A stretch of 64,000 nucleotides of DNA from an uncultured Lachnospiraceae bacterium (lineage in GTDB: Bacteria; Bacillota; Clostridia; Lachnospirales; Lachnospiraceae): assembly GCA_910588125.1 (NCBI GenBank), contig CAJUPI010000012.1, forward strand, positions 1 through 64,000. Reading direction: 5' to 3'. Below, in pieces: positions 1 through 8,573 of the stretch. The translations under genes were made by a program, and so were the position numbers. Position 1 is the stretch's first letter; each line of letters opens with the position of its first letter. The notes beneath the pieces are model-generated. The model searched no databases. It was not told the origin of the DNA and saw only the letters and a program-made list of their open reading frames with translations.

Positions 1-118
1 ATTTTAGGAATTCTTGATCCCGAAACCGGAAAAAGCGGCAGACCATTTTTCAGCCGCTTCCCGCTCCTTTTTCCATGGCGTACCTTCTGGGAAAATTAAC
101 TGAATGAAATTGGGCAGA
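1..118 (-). repeat. Dispersed hairpin repeat, copy A
   Basis: About 118 bp that recur nearly unchanged at 5204-5312 and in shorter, diverged form at 1228-1290, 24745-24787 and 40640-40750. The core has complementary AAGCGGC/GCCGCTT arms and an ATGGAAAAAGGAGCG motif when read on the minus strand. On that strand it also reads as an open C-terminal peptide containing PWKKEREAAEKW before a stop, so it may derive from a small coding sequence. It may continue left of the window. Confidence 0.7.
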
Positions 119-206
119 ACCCTCCCCTTTTTTATAAACTTTAATTTGTTGATGTCTGACCTAAAAGCTGCTTCATATTACCCTATGCAAACATTCGCCT
201 TTATGA

Positions 207-222
207 TATAATCCCTATATTA
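207..222 (+). promoter_or_regulatory. Candidate -10 box giving a leaderless transcript
   Basis: A perfect TATAAT at 207-212 ends ten bases before the ATG at 222, so transcription would start at or next to the start codon. No Shine-Dalgarno motif precedes the ATG (ATCCCTATATT). The -35 region is poor. A leaderless mRNA is inferred from this spacing alone. Confidence 0.45.
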
Positions 223-1223
223 TGAGGAACTATATTATTTTTGACTTAGAATGGAATCAGAGTGCCCATGGAAAAGCCGATTCCATAGAAGATTTTCCCT
301 TTGAAATCATTGAGATCGGAGCTGTAAGATTAGGACAGAACTATTCTATGACCGGGGAGTTTCATCGCCTGATTCGGCCTCAGGTCTATACTCAGATGCA
401 TTACGCTATTTCCGAAGTCACACATATGGATATGAGCGAACTCAAGTTCCACGGAGAAGATTTCCGGATCGCCGCCAGAGATTTTTTGAACTGGTGTAAA
501 GAAGATTATATTTATTGCACTTGGGGATCGATGGATCTGACAGAGCTACAGCGGAATATGAAGTATTTTATGGTTGAAAATCCTTTTCCTAAACCATTAT
601 TTTACTATGATGTCCAAAAATTATATGCTCTTTTTTATAAAGACGGCATAAAGCCGTCTTTGGATTCAGCAGTGGAAGAGCTGGGCCTTCTGGAGGATCG
701 CCCCTTTCACCGGGCTTTAGACGATGCATACTACACCGGCAAGGTCTTTGCACGAATGATGGAGGAATTAGGCGAAGAATTGCTGCTTCCTTACTGCTCT
801 ATCGATTATTATCGAATTCCGGACAGTAAGGCAGAAGAAATCCGCATGATCTTCCCCGACTATTCCAAATATGTATCACGGGTATTTCCCTCAAAAGAGG
901 ATGCCATGAAAGAGCGCTCAGTGGCAGAAATGAAATGCTATAAATGCGGGCGGATGCTTCGCAAAAAGGTGCGATGGTTTACCCCCAACCAGAAAATTTA
1001 TTATGGCCTCGCCATCTGTCCGGAACACGGATATTTAAAGGGAAAGGTCCGCATGAAACGCGTTGATGATTCTCAGGTATTCGTGGTCAAGACTCTAAAG
1101 CTGACGAGCGAGGATGAGGCTAAAAAGGTCATGGGCCGCAAAGAAGACTTACGCAAAAAAAGAGCCCAGCGTAATCGGGAAAAAAGGCGGCGTACGAAGA
1201 ATTTGCAGAAGAAAAGTGGATAG
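222..1223 (+). CDS. DEDDh 3'-5' exonuclease family protein (KapD-like)
   Basis: A 333-aa cytosolic exonuclease of the DnaQ/RNase T type, probably acting on RNA or DNA 3' ends. The DEDDh residues are visible: D8 and E10 in FDLEWNQ, D105 in WGSMDLTEL, and H163 with D168 in FHRALDD. After the nuclease fold (about residues 1-190) comes a Cys/His cluster (CYKC at ~234, ICPEHG at ~268) that may bind zinc, then a Lys/Arg-rich tail fitting nucleic-acid binding. Sporulation inhibitor KapD is a known relative, but the role here is not shown. The start fits the family N-terminus, yet no ribosome site precedes it. It is transcribed toward the restriction operon. Confidence 0.85.
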   Translation: MRNYIIFDLEWNQSAHGKADSIEDFPFEIIEIGAVRLGQNYSMTGEFHRLIRPQVYTQMHYAISEVTHMDMSELKFHGEDFRIAARDFLNWCKEDYIYCTWGSMDLTELQRNMKYFMVENPFPKPLFYYDVQKLYALFYKDGIKPSLDSAVEELGLLEDRPFHRALDDAYYTGKVFARMMEELGEELLLPYCSIDYYRIPDSKAEEIRMIFPDYSKYVSRVFPSKEDAMKERSVAEMKCYKCGRMLRKKVRWFTPNQKIYYGLAICPEHGYLKGKVRMKRVDDSQVFVVKTLKLTSEDEAKKVMGRKEDLRKKRAQRNREKRRRTKNLQKKSG

Positions 1224-1227
1224 GGGA

Positions 1228-1290
1228 TATCGAGATGGTACGCCTTGGAGGAAAGCGGAGATGGCGGTCTGCTTTCCTCCAAAGCTGAGT
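1228..1290 (+). repeat. Dispersed hairpin repeat, copy C
   Basis: A hairpin with GGAGGAAAGC and GCTTTCCTCC arms, five bases after the exonuclease stop. It shares GGTACGCC and GGTCTGC blocks with copies A and B, in inverted orientation relative to them. Its place at a gene end suggests a terminator or mRNA 3' stabilising role. Confidence 0.6.
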
Positions 1291-1320
1291 CTACTATCTA
1301 TAGCAAAAGCGAATTGTCGA

Positions 1321-1470
1321 TCACGAAGTGCCCTGGGGCTTAATTTCAATAATTTCTTTTTTAATGCTTTCGTTATACTTTGTTGTGCGGAACTGGCCGG
1401 ATACACCAAAGTAGAATTTCAGTGACTCGGTGATCTCTTTCCATTGCTCATATTTTCTTTCTACCTGCAT
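1321..1470 (-). CDS. Small hypothetical protein downstream of the specificity subunit
   Basis: A 49-codon frame starting four bases after the hsdS stop (TAG, then TGAT, then ATG), so it would be translated by coupling. The peptide begins MQVERKYEQW and is charged and helical-looking, with no recognised domain. It could be a genuine last gene of the restriction operon or the stub of a longer gene lost when the region was rearranged next to repeat copy C. I cannot tell which. Confidence 0.4.
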   Translation of the reverse strand: MQVERKYEQWKEITESLKFYFGVSGQFRTTKYNESIKKEIIEIKPQGTS

Positions 1471-1474
1471 ATCA

Positions 1475-2929
1475 CTACTCCATCTTACCTTTCATCCATG
1501 CCAGTGCAACATCTTCTCCCTGTTCGATTGCCATCTCAACAGCCTGCTTTGCATATTCAAGGAGCTTCTTAGATTGACGGCGAAGCGCAAATGATTTCTG
1601 AACCATTTCTGCGAGCTCTTTCTGCCTGTCCATATCCAATACAGGGATAATGACATTTTCGATTTCGGAGGGTTTCCAATGCTGGATAATAGCTCCGTTA
1701 GAGTCTCGCTCAGCTTGCATTTGAACAACAAGGGAATTAAGTACTAACGTCAAATAATCCGGAAGAACTTCACTTGTATCCTTAACTGTCAGATGCAGTA
1801 AGGCACCAGATGTAATAATGTCTTCATCACGCTCTAACTTGTATGCAATTCCTACACTACCATCCTTTGAAAAGAGAATGGTATTTTTCTTAGGAAACAG
1901 TGATTCTGCATTTTCAACAACATCATGTGGAAGGTGGATTTCCGGTGGTGTAATTTCATACTTGGAAACATCGCTTACTCGAACAAAAGGTATACCCTCG
2001 TCTTTGTATACGTCACTACCTGGTTCAATAGATTTTTTGATGCTAACAATTCCATCGTTTCCCCCCAGCCGCTTATTTGAGAACTTCTTAATCGTATCAA
2101 AAAGAGCATCAAATTTGGGCTGGTAGTATTCAGAATCAAGACGTCCTGTTTTCATAAAGCTCTCGGAGAAGTTTTTTATCGAAACAGCCATATCAGTAAT
2201 TTGTGGCATGCCCAAAACCCGCATTAGCATCTGTTCAGATTGGTTGACCGCATTGTCAGCTTCATCATGAAGGCCATTAGCAGTTCGTACAGTTGATTCG
2301 ATTGCAGAGTATAGCCCGTCGCTAAACTCCGGAACTATTATATCTGGGAATTCAACAAGCTTAATTTCAGGACGTGTAGCTTTTATGCCACGTCTTCTCA
2401 GCTGATAATAACCATATTTGCAGTTCAAAAATGTGGACACGTAATACGAATTATACTGCGGTTTTAATGTAATTTTGCCCACATGTGCAATCGTGTTCGC
2501 TTCAGGTATGCTTTCTGGTATGACTGCGCTTTTACCAAAGTACACACCGGTTTTCGTTACCACGATATCTCCAGGATGTAAGCAGGATCGTTTTAACTCT
2601 CGATTCTTTGCTTCCGTAATATATCTACACTTCGCTTTTTCTATATATCCCTCCTTAACGCATTCACTTAGGAGATATAGCACACCGCTTTCTTGATAGT
2701 CAGGAGAACCATGATCGCCATCCGTCGCCAATATCCACATTTGCCCAAGAGGGATAGTTTTTTCCTGTCGTTTTACTACAGAAACGGATTCTACATATTT
2801 TTTTCCATAATACTCCGCACCAATAGTAAATTTATTTTCTAATTCGCTCTTATTGATTTCTTGGAAATCCAGCCCATCCATCAAAGCCTTATACTTGGCT
2901 TCGTCGAAAGGTTGAACGGATGGGCTCAT
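1475..2929 (-). CDS. hsdS: Type I-style restriction-modification specificity subunit (HsdS)
   Basis: A 484-aa target-recognition subunit that would pair with the upstream methylase to fix the DNA site. Two similar halves are visible: each has a target-recognition domain followed by a long helical conserved region. The first ends near IVPEFSDGLYSAIESTVRTA and the second ends with DRQKELAEMVQKSFALRR, typical of HsdS spacers. Its ATG overlaps the methylase TGA in an ATGA arrangement, indicating coupled translation. The length is normal for an HsdS. Specificity cannot be predicted from sequence alone. Confidence 0.9.
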   Translation of the reverse strand: MSPSVQPFDEAKYKALMDGLDFQEINKSELENKFTIGAEYYGKKYVESVSVVKRQEKTIPLGQMWILATDGDHGSPDYQESGVLYLLSECVKEGYIEKAKCRYITEAKNRELKRSCLHPGDIVVTKTGVYFGKSAVIPESIPEANTIAHVGKITLKPQYNSYYVSTFLNCKYGYYQLRRRGIKATRPEIKLVEFPDIIVPEFSDGLYSAIESTVRTANGLHDEADNAVNQSEQMLMRVLGMPQITDMAVSIKNFSESFMKTGRLDSEYYQPKFDALFDTIKKFSNKRLGGNDGIVSIKKSIEPGSDVYKDEGIPFVRVSDVSKYEITPPEIHLPHDVVENAESLFPKKNTILFSKDGSVGIAYKLERDEDIITSGALLHLTVKDTSEVLPDYLTLVLNSLVVQMQAERDSNGAIIQHWKPSEIENVIIPVLDMDRQKELAEMVQKSFALRRQSKKLLEYAKQAVEMAIEQGEDVALAWMKGKME

Positions 2930-4935
2930 CGAAAAAAACTTAAACCTTCCTTCTTGGCAAACTCAATAAATGCTTCTGCAATACCGCCGGCAAGCTTCTC
3001 AACGGTTCCATCTTGCTTTTTGTACAAAAGCTGGTAGAGATCGTGATCGACTATCATATGATTGTGCTCATCCAAAGCAGGTAATCCTGTGTCGGGATCA
3101 ACTAAATAAATCTTATCTCCAGAATTGTCCTTGCTTTGCTTCTGCATAGTGGCAAAGAAGATCGGATAATCTTCCTTCTTCGGGCACAATTCATCGTCCC
3201 ACTTTTGTACAAACAGAACCGAGGTTTTGGTTCCAGTATGGGGCTTGAACACGTTACCATGCAAGCCGACAACGGCAAGGATACGGCAGCGCTCAGCAAT
3301 AAATTCACGGATATATTTATCGCTGGAATTATTGAAACGTCCTTGCGGCAAAACGATAGCCATACGGCCCCCCGGTTTCAGGAAGTTCAAGTTACGTTCA
3401 ATGAACAGCACATCACGGCCAACCTTATTTTGCCACTTTCCAGCACTATTTTTGCCAAACTCATAGTGAGAAATGATCGTATTTTCTTTGATATCACCTG
3501 CGAACGGAGGATTGGCCATTACAAGATCAAACTGGAACTGGCTATAATCCTTGACGCCAGCGGGCTGGAGCTTTTTCAGTTTCTTAAATCCTTCGTTGTA
3601 GGTATCAATCCAGTCTTCCTGTCTGGTGGTTTCACCCCAGCGAGAATAGTCCAGTGTATTCAGGTGTAGCACATTAGTCTGACCGTCACCGGCGATCAGG
3701 TTCAGTGTGCGGGCAACACGGACAGTTTTTTCATCAAAGTCAATGGCAAAAACATTGTCTCTAACAAAATTGGTTTCCTCTGGGATACGTTCAGCAGCCG
3801 TGAAGCCATCACCTTCGGGAAGCCCCTTTTCTCTGCGGATATCTTTCCAAACCTTGAAAATACTATGGACAGTAAATCCAGCGCTGCCGCAGGCGGTGTC
3901 GATAATCTTATCCTTGGTGGAAGGATTCATCATCTTTACACACATATCGATGACATATCGAGGGGTAAAGTACTGGCCCTTTTCACCTTTTTGAGCCTTG
4001 CTCATCAGGTATTCAAAGGCATCATCTACAACATCGAGATTATTATTAAAAAGCTTAATGTCCTGCAGAGAAGCTACGCAAACCGCAAGATGGGAAGGGG
4101 ACAGCAGAATTTTGCTTTCATCTGTAAAGATGCCTTCCCACTTCTTTTTCGCATCATCAAACAGCCCCTGAATCTTTTCTTTCAATTCGAAATCGGTATT
4201 GCCGTTGTTACGGAACTGCAGATAGGCAGTAGGGTCATTGGCGCAAATTAGCTCATCATACAACTTGGCAAATATGAGCTTAAAGATTTCTTCAAAAGAA
4301 TCCACGCCCGCACTTGCCAGAACTTCATCCTCCATCTCCTTAATCAAGGATCGGAGGGACTTTTTTTGAGTGCTGATTTTATCTTTGCGTTTTAGGTCTT
4401 CATAGGTAAAATTTTCGTTGAGGATATCGGAAAGCTTCTGCGTAGCCTTGGGAATGTCGCTGATTTCCTCGAAGAAATTGGGGTCTTTTCGGTTGTAGCA
4501 AGAAATCTGTTCACCATTCGTCCAAACGCCAATGGGCGCACCGGTAGCGTTGCAGTAGGATTTCAGCTGCTCTTTACCATCGGTTAATTTGGGTTTCTTA
4601 AGCTCGATAATGATATAGGGAACCATAGGACGATCCTTGTCCATGATTGCAATGTCTGCACGTTTTACCTCACGTCCAAAGTGAATAGGCGTCTCCAACT
4701 GAATCCGACCGGCTGCATACCCATAATCGTTCATCAGCTTGTAGATATAAAGCTGGCGAACAGCTTCTTCAGGGGTAAGCTTAATTTCCTTGTCACGGAT
4801 CGCACAAGTAATATACGGGGTCTCTGCACCACGAATGGTCTTCATGAAAATGCGAGATTCTACCGCAGATTTAGCCTCAGCAGAAAATAGGGTGTCATCA
4901 TATGTAGTATTTTTGAAAAGCTCATTCAATGTCAT
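2926..4935 (-). CDS. Fused nuclease-adenine methyltransferase of a restriction-modification system
   Basis: A 669-aa protein. Residues ~75-165 look like an HsdR N-terminal PD-(D/E)xK nuclease domain, with D94 and the E111-L-K113 pair. Residues ~200-640 are an HsdM-type N6-adenine methyltransferase with GQYFTPRYV (~320), the AdoMet motif DTACGSAGF (~346) and catalytic NPPF at 475-478. No separate HsdR helicase gene is present, so cleavage may come from this fusion, as in BcgI-like type IIG/IIB enzymes, whose partner is also a separate specificity subunit. I chose ATG 4935 over 4968 because it matches the family start (MTLNELF) and overlaps the preceding gene by 14 nt. Confidence 0.85.
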   Translation of the reverse strand: MTLNELFKNTTYDDTLFSAEAKSAVESRIFMKTIRGAETPYITCAIRDKEIKLTPEEAVRQLYIYKLMNDYGYAAGRIQLETPIHFGREVKRADIAIMDKDRPMVPYIIIELKKPKLTDGKEQLKSYCNATGAPIGVWTNGEQISCYNRKDPNFFEEISDIPKATQKLSDILNENFTYEDLKRKDKISTQKKSLRSLIKEMEDEVLASAGVDSFEEIFKLIFAKLYDELICANDPTAYLQFRNNGNTDFELKEKIQGLFDDAKKKWEGIFTDESKILLSPSHLAVCVASLQDIKLFNNNLDVVDDAFEYLMSKAQKGEKGQYFTPRYVIDMCVKMMNPSTKDKIIDTACGSAGFTVHSIFKVWKDIRREKGLPEGDGFTAAERIPEETNFVRDNVFAIDFDEKTVRVARTLNLIAGDGQTNVLHLNTLDYSRWGETTRQEDWIDTYNEGFKKLKKLQPAGVKDYSQFQFDLVMANPPFAGDIKENTIISHYEFGKNSAGKWQNKVGRDVLFIERNLNFLKPGGRMAIVLPQGRFNNSSDKYIREFIAERCRILAVVGLHGNVFKPHTGTKTSVLFVQKWDDELCPKKEDYPIFFATMQKQSKDNSGDKIYLVDPDTGLPALDEHNHMIVDHDLYQLLYKKQDGTVEKLAGGIAEAFIEFAKKEGLSFFR

Positions 4936-5179
4936 TTGTTGTTCCTCTTGATGCGGGACTCCCCGCACAAATAAGTTTTACAATTTGTATAACCTGTTCT
5001 TCCGAGGGGTCTGCTGCAATTAGTTGTCTTATCAGGCCCCAGAGTTTAGGGGTTTTACTGAGCTCTGCGTTTATATCCGGCGGCGATGTACCTTTTGCTT
5101 TGGCAAAAAAGGGCAACATCTTTTCACGCAGTTCAGGAGGTGGCTGAAGTTGTTCTAATAGTTTTGGATTGCTCCACAT
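4922..5179 (-). CDS. Small hypothetical protein, first gene of the restriction operon
   Basis: An 85-aa soluble protein (starts MWSNPKLL). A GGGAG site lies seven bases before ATG 5179, so I prefer it to the ATG at 5194. It is Pro-rich, has no recognised domain and overlaps the methylase start by 14 nt, so the genes are probably co-translated. Similar small first genes of restriction operons can be controllers, but no helix-turn-helix is visible here, so no function is assigned. Confidence 0.55.
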   Translation of the reverse strand: MWSNPKLLEQLQPPPELREKMLPFFAKAKGTSPPDINAELSKTPKLWGLIRQLIAADPSEEQVIQIVKLICAGSPASRGTTNDIE

Positions 5180-5203
5180 TTCATGCTCCCGCAAAAATCA
5201 GTG

Positions 5204-5312
5204 ATTTTAGGAATTCTTGATCCCGAAACCGGAAAAAGCAGCAGACCCTTTCCCGCCGCTTCTCGCTCCTTTTTCCATGGCGTACCTTCTGAGAAAATTA
5301 ACTTAATGGCAT
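5204..5312 (-). repeat. Dispersed hairpin repeat, copy B
   Basis: Nearly identical to copy A at 1-118 and in the same orientation, so the two form direct repeats around the exonuclease and restriction genes. On the minus strand it continues an open frame (ISNAIKLIFSEGTPWKKERE) that lacks a start codon. A one-base shortening relative to copy A shifts the frame after EAA, so any peptide once encoded here is broken. Confidence 0.7.
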
Positions 5313-5438
5313 TGGAGATGCGGTTGCTTCTTTTCTCTTGGTTGTTTAATCCACTTACCGATTTTCTTCTTAGTCGGCAGCTAATATAGCCATTGATATT
5401 TCTCCCTTCTTAATATTAGCTGTTAACTAACAACTAAC

Positions 5439-5469
5439 ATTATAATAGCACATTTGTTGCTGGAGTCAA
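5439..5469 (-). promoter_or_regulatory. Probable promoter of the restriction operon
   Basis: On the minus strand TTGACT (5469-5464) is followed 16 bases later by TATTAT, which overlaps TATAAT. The repeated TTAGTTG/TTAGTTA stretch just downstream could be an operator, but no regulator gene was identified. Confidence 0.5.
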
Positions 5470-5502
5470 TCCTTGCAAAACCTTAGTTTTGATATAATAT
5501 GA

Positions 5503-5712
5503 GGCTGTCGGTTAATACCGATTTTTAGCCCCTGACAATTGAAAACGAGACGATCCCGCAGAATCAAACTTTTTAAAGTTGAAAATTCATTACAGGATCG
5601 TCTCGTTCTCTTTGATGTCACCAAAATGTCCTTCTGTCTGGATCGTCATCAGGTAAACTCAATTGCGAAGAAACAGAAGTTAATTTTCTGTTGCCAAAAT
5701 CAAAAAAGTCGT
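5503..5712 (-). mobile_element. Internally deleted IS1182-type remnant
   Basis: On the minus strand this reads the transposase N-terminus (FFDFGNRKLT, then LSLPDDDP), then jumps directly to the C-terminal stretch (IQTEGHFGDIKENE) of the same family, as seen by comparison with the copy at 47653-49335. It then runs into an end sequence, GGCTGTCGGTTAATA. The junction shares ATCC between both parents, consistent with a microhomology deletion. Perfect 13-bp arms at 5544-5556 and 5595-5607 form a hairpin that could terminate transcription from the TRAP operon. The remnant overlaps the dctM stop codon. Confidence 0.75.
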
Positions 5713-7013
5713 TATAGCAATCCCATCAACCCTGGAATCCCCAGGGAAAGGGCTGGAATATAGGTTACTGCCAATAGAAGCAGGAACAGAACCGCAAAAT
5801 ACGGAAGCAGCATTTTTGTTACATCCTCGATCCGAAGCTTGCTGATACCGCAGCCTACGAACAGAACCGAGCCAACCGGTGGGGTGATGTTGCCCAGGCA
5901 CATATTAAAGATCAGCATCACACCAAACTGGATATCTGACATGCCGAGGCTTTGGGCAATCGGCAGGAAAATCGGCGTGAAGATTAAGATTGCCGGCGTG
6001 ATATCCATAAACATGCCGACCACCATTAAAATCACATTCATCAGCAAAAATACCACGTATTTGTTTGTAGAGATTGACATAATTCCTGCACTGATGGCCG
6101 CCGGAATTCCCGAGTAGGCCATTACAAAGGACATTGCAGAAGAAGCTGAAATCAAAAACAAGATGATGCCGCTGGTACATGCGCTGCCCACCAATATCTT
6201 CATAAAAGACTTCATTGTCAGGCTCTTATAGCAAAGTGACAGAATCAGACAGTATAAAACGCAGATGCCTGCACCCTCAGTTGCCGTGAAAATGCCACCT
6301 ACAATACCTCCGATAACAATGACGATCAGCAGCAGGCTGGGAAGCGCCTCCAAAGTAACTTTGATAAATTCCGACGCCGCTGGAATACCGGTAGTCGGGT
6401 ATTTATGCTTTTTGGCATAAAAGAAAGCTACTATCATAGAGCCCAGACCCATCAGGATACCGGGAACATAGCCCGCCATAAACAGCGTGGAGATCGATAC
6501 GCCTCCTGCTACAGTTGAGTACACGATAAAGGCACTGGTCGGAGGAATCAGAAGGCCGGTCGGTGCCGAAGCGATATTAACTGCCGTGGCAAAGGCCGGG
6601 TCATAACCTTCATCCTTCTGGATCGGGTAAATGCAGCCGCCCATTGCGGACGCCGCCGCCACCGAGGAGCCGGACAGCGCACCGAACAGCATATTGCCTA
6701 CCACATTGGCCTGTGCCAGTGAACCGGGGATCCAGCCCACAAACAGTTTCGCAAAATTCACCAGTCTCCGGGCAATACCGCCGTTATTCATAATATTGCC
6801 GGCCAGGATGAACAGAGGAATTGCCAGCAGGGAAAAGCTCTCCACGCCACTGTTCATCTTCTGCATAGTGATGAAGGTAATCTGATCCCAGGACAGGGAG
6901 GAGATCGCCGTCACAATTGAAGAGATCACAATGCTCACGGAAATCGGACAGCCAAGAAAAAGCAGGATTGCAAATACCGCAAACAGGACCAGGGTTGTCA
7001 TTCCAATACTCAT
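5712..7013 (-). CDS. dctM: TRAP transporter large permease (DctM-type), system 1
   Basis: A 433-aa, extremely hydrophobic inner-membrane protein with about 12 predicted helices, the ion-coupled translocation subunit of a TRAP importer. Family hallmarks include PLFILAGNIMN near residue 90 and the GVMLIFNMCLGNITPPVG segment near the C-terminus. Its ATG overlaps the dctQ stop (ATGA), with GGAGGGAATG upstream. The TAA stop falls in sequence shared with the adjacent IS remnant, so the last codons may be altered, although the length is normal. The substrate is unknown; the GH31 gene upstream suggests a sugar or sugar acid. Confidence 0.93.
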   Translation of the reverse strand: MSIGMTTLVLFAVFAILLFLGCPISVSIVISSIVTAISSLSWDQITFITMQKMNSGVESFSLLAIPLFILAGNIMNNGGIARRLVNFAKLFVGWIPGSLAQANVVGNMLFGALSGSSVAAASAMGGCIYPIQKDEGYDPAFATAVNIASAPTGLLIPPTSAFIVYSTVAGGVSISTLFMAGYVPGILMGLGSMIVAFFYAKKHKYPTTGIPAASEFIKVTLEALPSLLLIVIVIGGIVGGIFTATEGAGICVLYCLILSLCYKSLTMKSFMKILVGSACTSGIILFLISASSAMSFVMAYSGIPAAISAGIMSISTNKYVVFLLMNVILMVVGMFMDITPAILIFTPIFLPIAQSLGMSDIQFGVMLIFNMCLGNITPPVGSVLFVGCGISKLRIEDVTKMLLPYFAVLFLLLLAVTYIPALSLGIPGLMGLL

Positions 7014-7513
7014 GATTCATTCCCTCCTTCTATCGTAATGCCTGTCACATCCTCATAGATATTGATAATCTGTGCCACGATGATAAACAGACCGGAGACA
7101 GGCGCCATCGCATACACCAGGCTTCTGGGAATTCCCAGAAGTGCAGAAAATACTTTCTGCGCACTCATAGCCAGCTTAAAACCGCCAATGGTAATAACAA
7201 AAATAGCAAAAATCAAAATCAGGACATCAATCACTGTCATCAGAATCCGGCGGCTTTCCGGCTTCAGGCTGTCACGAACCAGCACCAGGCACATATGCTC
7301 TCTGGTGATAAATGCGTATGCCGCCCCCACAAATCCGGTCCAGATCAGGAAGTAACGTACCAGCTCCTCCGTAAAAGCCGCCGGACTATTGAGGACATAT
7401 CTTGTGAACACCTGGTACAGTACCAGCAGTGTCATAACAGAAAGCAGAATAGTCGCAATGGCGGCGAGAAGCTTCGTCATCACTTTTTTTACCACAGTAA
7501 ATAATTCTCTCAT
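7010..7513 (-). CDS. dctQ: TRAP transporter small permease (DctQ-type), system 1
   Basis: A 167-aa membrane protein with four predicted helices, the small partner of DctM. A family signature is visible around residues 42-70 (FTEELVRYFLIWTGFVGAAY), followed by a second pair of helices. A strong GGGGGAGG ribosome site precedes the ATG. It sits 14 nt after the binding-protein gene and overlaps dctM by 4 nt, the usual P-Q-M order. No irregularity was seen. Confidence 0.92.
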   Translation of the reverse strand: MRELFTVVKKVMTKLLAAIATILLSVMTLLVLYQVFTRYVLNSPAAFTEELVRYFLIWTGFVGAAYAFITREHMCLVLVRDSLKPESRRILMTVIDVLILIFAIFVITIGGFKLAMSAQKVFSALLGIPRSLVYAMAPVSGLFIIVAQIINIYEDVTGITIEGGNES

Positions 7514-7527
7514 TGGAAACCTCCCCC

Positions 7528-8550
7528 TTATTCTACGGAATCAATGATATCAAGCAGTTTCTGAACACCGGGATACTGTTCACAGTACTCTCCAATCATC
7601 CCGCTGGTGGCCTCACGAAACGCCTCCTTGTCTACATCATTGACAAACTCCACATTCATCTGGGCGGATGCCTCGGCAATCGCCTCGTCAATAGCAGCAT
7701 CCCAGGCAATTTTATGGCTCTCTGTGGAGGCATGCGCCGCTTCCAGAATAATCTGCTGATCCTCCGGGCTGATATTTGCCCACACTTTAGCACTCATCAC
7801 CATAACGTCCGGGATCATGGCATGTTGATCCGTGGAATACACCTTACAGATTTCACCATGCTTTCCGGTTGTCAGCGCAGTCTCATTATTCTCAGTACCG
7901 TCGATAATACCTGTCTGCAAAGAGGTGTAAACATCTCCATAAGACATGGCTACCGGAATTCCCCCCAGAGCCTGCATCATATCAGTTTGCGACTTCATAT
8001 CCTGCACGCGGATTTTCAGTCCCTTCAAATCCTCCGGCTTGCGGATCGCCTTATTTTTGGTGTAAAAGGAACGGGCACCGGAAGTATAATATGTAAGTGT
8101 CACAAAACCATCTGCTTCCGACGACAGAAAGAAATCCTGCATCTGGGAGGAATCCATCACATGATAAAAATTTTCCGTATCATCGAAGACATAGGGCAAG
8201 CCAAAAGCATGGTAGGACTCGTTATAGGTGGCAAGTCCCGGTGCAGAAACTTTCGTCATGGAAATCACGCCGGCCATCAGCTGCTCCATATTTTCATTTT
8301 CAGAACCCAGCTGACCATTGGGAAGAATTCTGACCTGAATACGCCCTCCGGTCTTTTCTTCCACCTGCTCCGCGAATTCTGTCATGGCAATATGTACGGT
8401 ATGCGTTTCGCTGAGTCCATGAGCCAACGTCAATACCATCGGGTTTTCCGGCGTAGCCGATGCACTTGAGCCGGCGCCAGACTGCGAACAGCCCGACAGA
8501 GGCATCACTGCCATGCTCAGTGCAATCATAATCGCTGCAATCTTTTTCAT
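7528..8550 (-). CDS. dctP: TRAP transporter substrate-binding lipoprotein (DctP-type), system 1
   Basis: A 340-aa exported binding protein. The start at 8550 is chosen because it begins a lipoprotein signal (MKKIAAIM to lipobox LSGC) with AAAGGG upstream; the ATG at 8577 would add nine unlikely residues. DctP features include LAHGLSETHTVHIAM early, the RSFYTKNKAIRKPEDLKGLKI region and the conserved Arg in LKIRVQDMKS, which usually contacts a substrate carboxylate. It would deliver ligand to DctQM. Only 23 nt separate it from the GH31 gene, so the four genes probably form one operon. Confidence 0.92.
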   Translation of the reverse strand: MKKIAAIMIALSMAVMPLSGCSQSGAGSSASATPENPMVLTLAHGLSETHTVHIAMTEFAEQVEEKTGGRIQVRILPNGQLGSENENMEQLMAGVISMTKVSAPGLATYNESYHAFGLPYVFDDTENFYHVMDSSQMQDFFLSSEADGFVTLTYYTSGARSFYTKNKAIRKPEDLKGLKIRVQDMKSQTDMMQALGGIPVAMSYGDVYTSLQTGIIDGTENNETALTTGKHGEICKVYSTDQHAMIPDVMVMSAKVWANISPEDQQIILEAAHASTESHKIAWDAAIDEAIAEASAQMNVEFVNDVDKEAFREATSGMIGEYCEQYPGVQKLLDIIDSVE

Positions 8551-8573
8551 GATTTCATACCCTTTCTGTAATC

